A stretch of 31,640 nt of DNA from Chara braunii (Eukaryota; Streptophyta; Charophyceae; Charales; Characeae): positions 2,003,872 to 2,035,511 of the forward strand of contig BFEA01000162.1 in the NCBI GenBank assembly GCA_003427395.1, in the 5' to 3' direction. Numbering within the stretch: position 1 is the stretch's first letter; the number at the start of each line of letters is the position of its first letter. Shown here in pieces: positions 27,541 through 31,640 of this stretch. The translations under genes and the position numbers were made by a program. The notes beneath the pieces were generated by a model. It saw only the letters and a list, made by a program, of their open reading frames with translations. It did not search any database and had not been told where the DNA came from.

Positions 27541-28940
27541 GCCAAGTCTGATTTCACATTGGCCGACCGACGCCATATTCAAAGGAATGTGGGATTGCAA
27601 CACATAGAGGGGGTCTTAGGTAGGACGGTAGGGCAGGTAGGGGATAAGCTTTGATTAGACATAGGAAGTCTCTTTCTTCTTTCTCTCCCCCTCCATCACC
27701 TATCCACCATAGCCAACCTCCTCACACCTTCTTCCTCCTCCACCTCCATCACCCATCCTCTCTCTCTCCCCCTCCTTCCTCCTCCCCCTCCATCACCCAT
27801 CCACCATAGCCTACCTCCTCACTCCTTCTTCCTCCACCTCACACCTTCTGCACCTCCACACCTCCACACTCGACCAACACCCCGACTGCATGTGAAAGAG
27901 AAAAGGATAGTTCGGGCAATGGAAAGGAATGGCGAAGGAAGGAACCAAGGGACAAAGAAAATAAGCATCCGGGAGGGATTATGTGTTGATCCCGAATGGG
28001 GGTCGTGCTTGTCCATATCGCATTGTGTGTGCATGTGAGTAGGCCTTTAAGTTGTCGTGAGCTGGATGGCACCAGAGAGGCCGGGCGGCGAAAAAGGACA
28101 GAAGTCGAATGGGTTGTGAACGTAACCCTCCCTCATGAATGAGCATTGTTGTGCATATCGTCCCACCTTTGAAAGGAAATGTGGCTTGAATGGTCCGATG
28201 TTTGCAAAACAACGGGTGGGCGAGAGAGCCACCGAGTCGCGTGAAAGTGTCGGCGGGGCCCCGAAAAGACTAAGGGGTGTATAGGCAAGCAACAAGACAC
28301 GTTTCCAAGAAATATGAATGATGCATGAGATAAACCAGTACATAGATCAGCTAGAGAACAAAGAAGAGGGCGCCCTAGTGAGGCAACAGGGGCCAACGTG
28401 ACTTACTCCACGGGCCTAAGTCGAGGGGCATCCCTCTACCTCATTGACGCCTCTAAGACTCTGCACTTAGTGAATGGATGTCTGGCCCAAGGAAGACGCT
28501 TGGCCTACGCATATAAGAAGATAAAACTTTCAAAGGACTCCCTCGACTGCTTAAATATTGGAACGAGCAATTGTATGCTAACATGACAAAGCATCGAGGA
28601 AAGGATGCTTGCGAAGGATCAGCGAGACTACCCACCTAGCGCGAGGGCTGAACTACATCCCCAATGTCAAACCTCTCTCGCTCGTTGGCCCATCTCAAAG
28701 CACTAGGTGGGGGTGACTCTAGGACGAACGGCTCCGCGCCCTGAGCATGAGCGTGGGCAGAGCCAATCAATTAAGAAAATTCGAGGAAATTTAGGAGAAG
28801 TCATGAATAACTACTAAGTTACTAACCAATTCAACAATCCTTGTTTTATATCCAAAGGCCTCCAAACCACGAAATAAATGGGTGAAAACCCATTCAATCC
28901 CACCTAAGACTACCACCGGCATGGCCATTTTCAGCACAAG
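27541..28940. other. No gene seen; CT-rich tract
   Basis: 27665-27860 is CT-rich with repeated CTCCATCACCCATCC words and CCATAGC at 27707 and 27804. The remainder has only short unsupported ORFs. Confidence 0.4.
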
Positions 28941-28949
28941 TCGGAGCTC

Positions 28950-29128
28950 TACCAGGCCTCATGCTCCCGTTAGGCTGGGTCACAGAGTTGCACAACCTTG
29001 CTCCAGCTACGACCCGTGATGACCACTAAGACTGGACCCGTAAACAGCCCCGCAGATCTCTCTACTAGGCCTCATGCCCCCAATAAGCTAGGTCACAGAG
29101 TTGCGCCACCTGGCTCCGGCTCCGGCCA
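28950..29128 (+). repeat. Two-copy direct repeat, ~65 bp, 113 bp apart
   Basis: AGGCCTCATGC...AGCT/GGGTCACAGAGTTG...CTCC(A/G)GCT occurs at about 28952 and 29065 with scattered differences. Confidence 0.75.
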
Positions 29129-30470
29129 GCGTTGCTCCAACATCAGTCTTCGAGAGCCACCGAATTTTCGACCGCCCTTAGCAGAACCACAGATGACTTG
29201 CTGGATTGCACCTATTCCTGGGACCTACTCGGGAGGCAACCAGACTGGATGTTAAAATTCCTCAAGAAGGATCACCCCTCCCGCCCCATACCCATCCCCC
29301 CTCAGCCCTACACTGCCTCCGCCAAGACAAACCTCCCGCTCTCCCTCGACCCCAATATAGGACCAACCTTCTCCCCCTTTTCCCCAGGGGCACGCAGTCC
29401 CCTCCTAAAGCATGCCCCCCCACCCCTTGCCCATTTTGCCTCCACCGGGGCTGTTGTTGATCCCATACACCACCCCCTGCCCCAGAATAGGGTAACCCCC
29501 TAACTCCGCCCCTACCCTCTCCAAGACATTCACCTCCCACCTTGAGATGCCTTTGTAGGATAGTGCTTCCCCTACCCCCTTCTTCCAGTTCTATCCAACG
29601 GGGATCATCCGATCCAGCTGACTACAATTATTGATAACCCCTTACCAAAATGTTGAATCCTCTTCGTACTACTTGCGATTTGAAAAACCAGGGCCTCTTC
29701 AACAATGTGCAATAGCCCCTGAGCACCCTGCATCATTTAAGAATGAACTGTTGAGAAGTTGCAGGGTGGCGATCAAGCTGTTGCAATTATTCTCATGCCC
29801 CCTGCGTCAATCGAAAGTTCGCAGCTCCCGCCAAGTACTACTATCACCAATTTGAAAAACTGGAAAAATGATTCTCAAGTTCAGAAATATAGTAAAGGAA
29901 TTCCAAACTTTTCCGAATTGCAAAGTTAGAAGATCCTAATAGAACCTACTTGAGACCCTTAGAAACTATAGGCTAAAGACTAAGAATATGTTGTCGGGAC
30001 TGGTGAGTCCCGAATGGTTTCCCGTCACTCGAAAGACTGTATATGACCAATTTGTGCACGACAGAGAAAACAGGAGGCGGGAATGCTGGAAAGAGCGGAA
30101 GCATGGGCACAGACAGTAGGAAGCCAGAGGCTGCCCAGAGTCGTCGGGGCCGCCAAACTAGAAAGGGGTTGTCTGAGCAGCAAGCGGCAAAGGACTGTGA
30201 GAGAATAGCGGGGGCGACTCTTTCCTCAAGGATGGAGAAGGACCGCCGGGAAGTCGGTTGTAGCATAGGAGGTGCGCAGCAAGGGAAGGAAGGAAGTGGG
30301 AAGGGACAGGGCGCAAGGCGCTGACGCGACGCGGCGGCAGGAGGGCCAAGGAGACCGCAGGGTAGGTGGGAGCCGGCACCCGGAACAGAATAGCATGCGG
30401 GACGTAATAGGAGCAGGGAGCAGAGATCGGTGTAAGGCGGAAGGACGTCAGGAGCACCAAGGAAAGACGT
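29129..30470. other. No confident gene
   Basis: 29260-29560 is C-rich on the plus strand. A perfect 8-bp-arm hairpin, TCGGGACT/AGTCCCGA, is at 29994-30013. From about 30060 the strand is purine/G-rich; ORFs there are compositional. Confidence 0.4.
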
Positions 30471-30690
30471 GGTACAGGTGGGGCAGGAGTGTCGAGGACC
30501 ACATGGGATCGAAGGACGGGGCGGTACCAGCAGGACAAAGTGTCGGGGACCACGCGGGACCAGGGGACGGCGTGGTGCCGGCAGGGCGAAGTACCTGGAA
30601 CCGCGTGAGACCAAGGGAAAGACGTAATGCAGGCAGGCCGAAGTGCCAGGGACCGCGTGGGCCTAGATAAAATGGCGGCACCAGCGGAAC
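30471..30690 (+). repeat. 51/52-bp minisatellite, about four units
   Basis: Units start at 30471, 30523, 30574, 30626 and 30677 (partial), with steps of 52, 51, 52 and 51. Shared words include GGGACCACGCGGGACC-like, GCAGG-C-AAGTG and GACG(T/G). Confidence 0.85.
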
Positions 30691-30699
30691 CACTAGCAG

Positions 30700-31530
30700 A
30701 TTGGGTATCAACGGAATAAAAAAGTGTCAGGAGCCGTGGACAGGGGCCGAAGGTCGGATGCCGTCGGCAGGGTAGTTGGCGACCAGCCCAAGAGGAGGGA
30801 CGCGCGAGAGCGGGCCATCACCCCGGATGACGCCGGACGAAGAGAAGGGGCTAGGAGAAATAAGAAAAGGAGGAGAAGTCGGGCGCCGACAAAAATTGTC
30901 GACAGAACGGAGAAGACGGGCGCGAGGCGGGAAAGACGGAAGGCACCTGGGGCGACCCAAGGGGACCCTGGATCAAATGCAACAACAAAAGAAAATAAAA
31001 ATAACATAACATCAGGTGGACGGGACCTTCCGGGCCAGGGGGTTCGGATGAAAATGCTAAGCACCGCCGCGGCAAGCGCTGGCGGGAGGTGCCGAAGGGA
31101 AAGAGGAGAGGGAGTAGCGGCAGTAAGGGGGGGGGGGCGGCCAGCAGTCCGAGTATCCCGTATCTACCAGGTCAAGAAAAAACGAAGTTCCAAGGGTTCC
31201 ACGTGGAAAAAGGGCTGGCCGGAGAAAATCGGAGCAAGGGGGTCTCAAAACTGGAAGCGGCGGCATCAAAAAGGAGCCCCCTTGGACCTTGGGGGTGCCA
31301 CTACTGTAGTCCGAGGTGTAACGGCCATATGCCGGCTGAAAAATCAGGCCTTGGGAAAGGTCCAACAACAAAAAAGAGGAAAAATAGTTGGACACTTATC
31401 CCAACAGCAAATAAAAGAGATGGGAGGGAAAAAGGGGAGAAAAGGGGGGGGGATGAGACAAAGGAGGAGGAATGACTGGAGGAAAAAGTGCCGCCAGGTT
31501 GGGGGACTGCAGCGGTAGGGACTGGCAGGT
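30700..31530. other. Purine-rich DNA, no confident gene
   Basis: A 264-codon plus-strand ORF (30724-31518) is dominated by Arg, Lys, Gly and Glu, and other frames are also open. No domain, coiled coil or signal is seen, so I treat it as compositional. Confidence 0.4.
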
Positions 31531-31547
31531 CTCAATAATGACCTAAT

Positions 31548-31614
31548 CCCTCCTAGATCCTAGGAGGGCAGTCCGGATTGCAGAGATAAGGTCCTTAGGG
31601 CATTATCTCTGCAA
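31548..31614. other. Two adjacent hairpins
   Basis: CCCTCCTAG (31548-31556) with CTAGGAGGG (31560-31568) has a 3-nt loop. TTGCAGAGATAA (31578-31589) with TTATCTCTGCAA (31603-31614) has a 13-nt loop. Both pairs are perfect. Confidence 0.85.
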
Positions 31615-31640
31615 TATCTGAATTTAAGCAGCAAAAATAA

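Noticed and set aside
26730-27557. 275-codon minus-strand ORF with Ser/Leu runs
   Set aside because: It translates (GA)n, poly-A and the TTGACC array; repeats without stop codons explain it.
29973-30614. 213-codon minus-strand ORF with RGPRHF-like repeats
   Set aside because: The repeats are the 51/52-bp minisatellite in translation.
30724-31518. 264-codon plus-strand ORF, Arg/Lys/Gly rich
   Set aside because: Both strands are open over long stretches because the DNA is purine-skewed; no domain or codon pattern supports a protein.

Overview
This is a gene-poor, repeat-filled nuclear window from a eukaryote, most likely of the plant lineage. The evidence is chromodomain-bearing Ty3/gypsy (chromovirus) integrases, initiator-Met tRNA-type primer binding sites, long LTRs, microsatellites and a TA-target DNA transposon. 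From memory, the protein flavour (chromodomain tails with 'YPVFHASKL' and a 'VKF-Y-P---RWF' core) recalls repeats of charophycean algae such as Chara; no search was possible, so this is a suggestion only. I find no convincing host gene, rRNA, CRISPR array or bacterial feature. Every recognisable coding stretch is a broken retrotransposon piece.

Three LTR families can be told apart. Family J has a ~1.26-kb LTR starting TGCAATGAC, with copies at 3911-5174 (-) and 17286-18547 (+). Family beta has a ~2.6-kb LTR starting TGTAATGACC; the full copy is 12781-15370 (-), with pieces at 5175-5641 (-), 7993-8306 (-), 10093-10980 (+) and 18548-21169 (+). Family K has a ~0.93-kb LTR at 25459-26385 (+).

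Layout: 1-267 GC-rich junction; 268-2397 (-) J gag-protease; 2398-3910 leader and primer binding site; 3911-5174 (-) J 5' LTR; 5175-5641 (-) first part of a beta LTR; 5642-7992 low-information DNA with tRNA-like patches and short repeats; 7993-8306 (-) beta LTR piece; 8307-10980 (+) beta RNase H end, integrase, chromodomain, polypurine tract and LTR; 10981-12765 (-) beta protease/RT/RNase H; 12781-15370 (-) full beta LTR; 15371-16709 (-) beta chromodomain and integrase; 16710-18547 (+) J integrase tail, chromodomain and 3' LTR; 18548-21169 (+) rest of a beta LTR, carrying a 630-bp DNA transposon (19861-20490); 21483-23160 (+) broken gag; 23331-24150 minisatellites; 24352-25420 (+) K integrase/chromodomain; 25459-26398 K LTR and primer binding site; 26550-27540 GA/poly-A cassettes around a TTGACC array; 27541-31640 unassigned DNA with skewed composition, a minisatellite and hairpins.

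The most informative result is structural. The two J LTRs carry the same 4-bp target duplication (AGGG) at the same point of one beta LTR, yet lie ~12 kb apart in opposite orientation. Flipping 268-16709 rejoins them into one nested insertion and puts every retroelement with coding sequence in one direction. A second flip of 8307-10980 rejoins an RNase H domain cut in two and also repairs a beta LTR. These are either real nested inversions or orientation errors in the assembly; isolated N bases at homologous positions in repeat copies make the second possibility serious. The other notable item is the TA-flanked transposon with perfect 23-bp terminal inverted repeats and 26-bp near-palindromic arrays at both ends. 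Its empty site is preserved in the sister LTR within this window.
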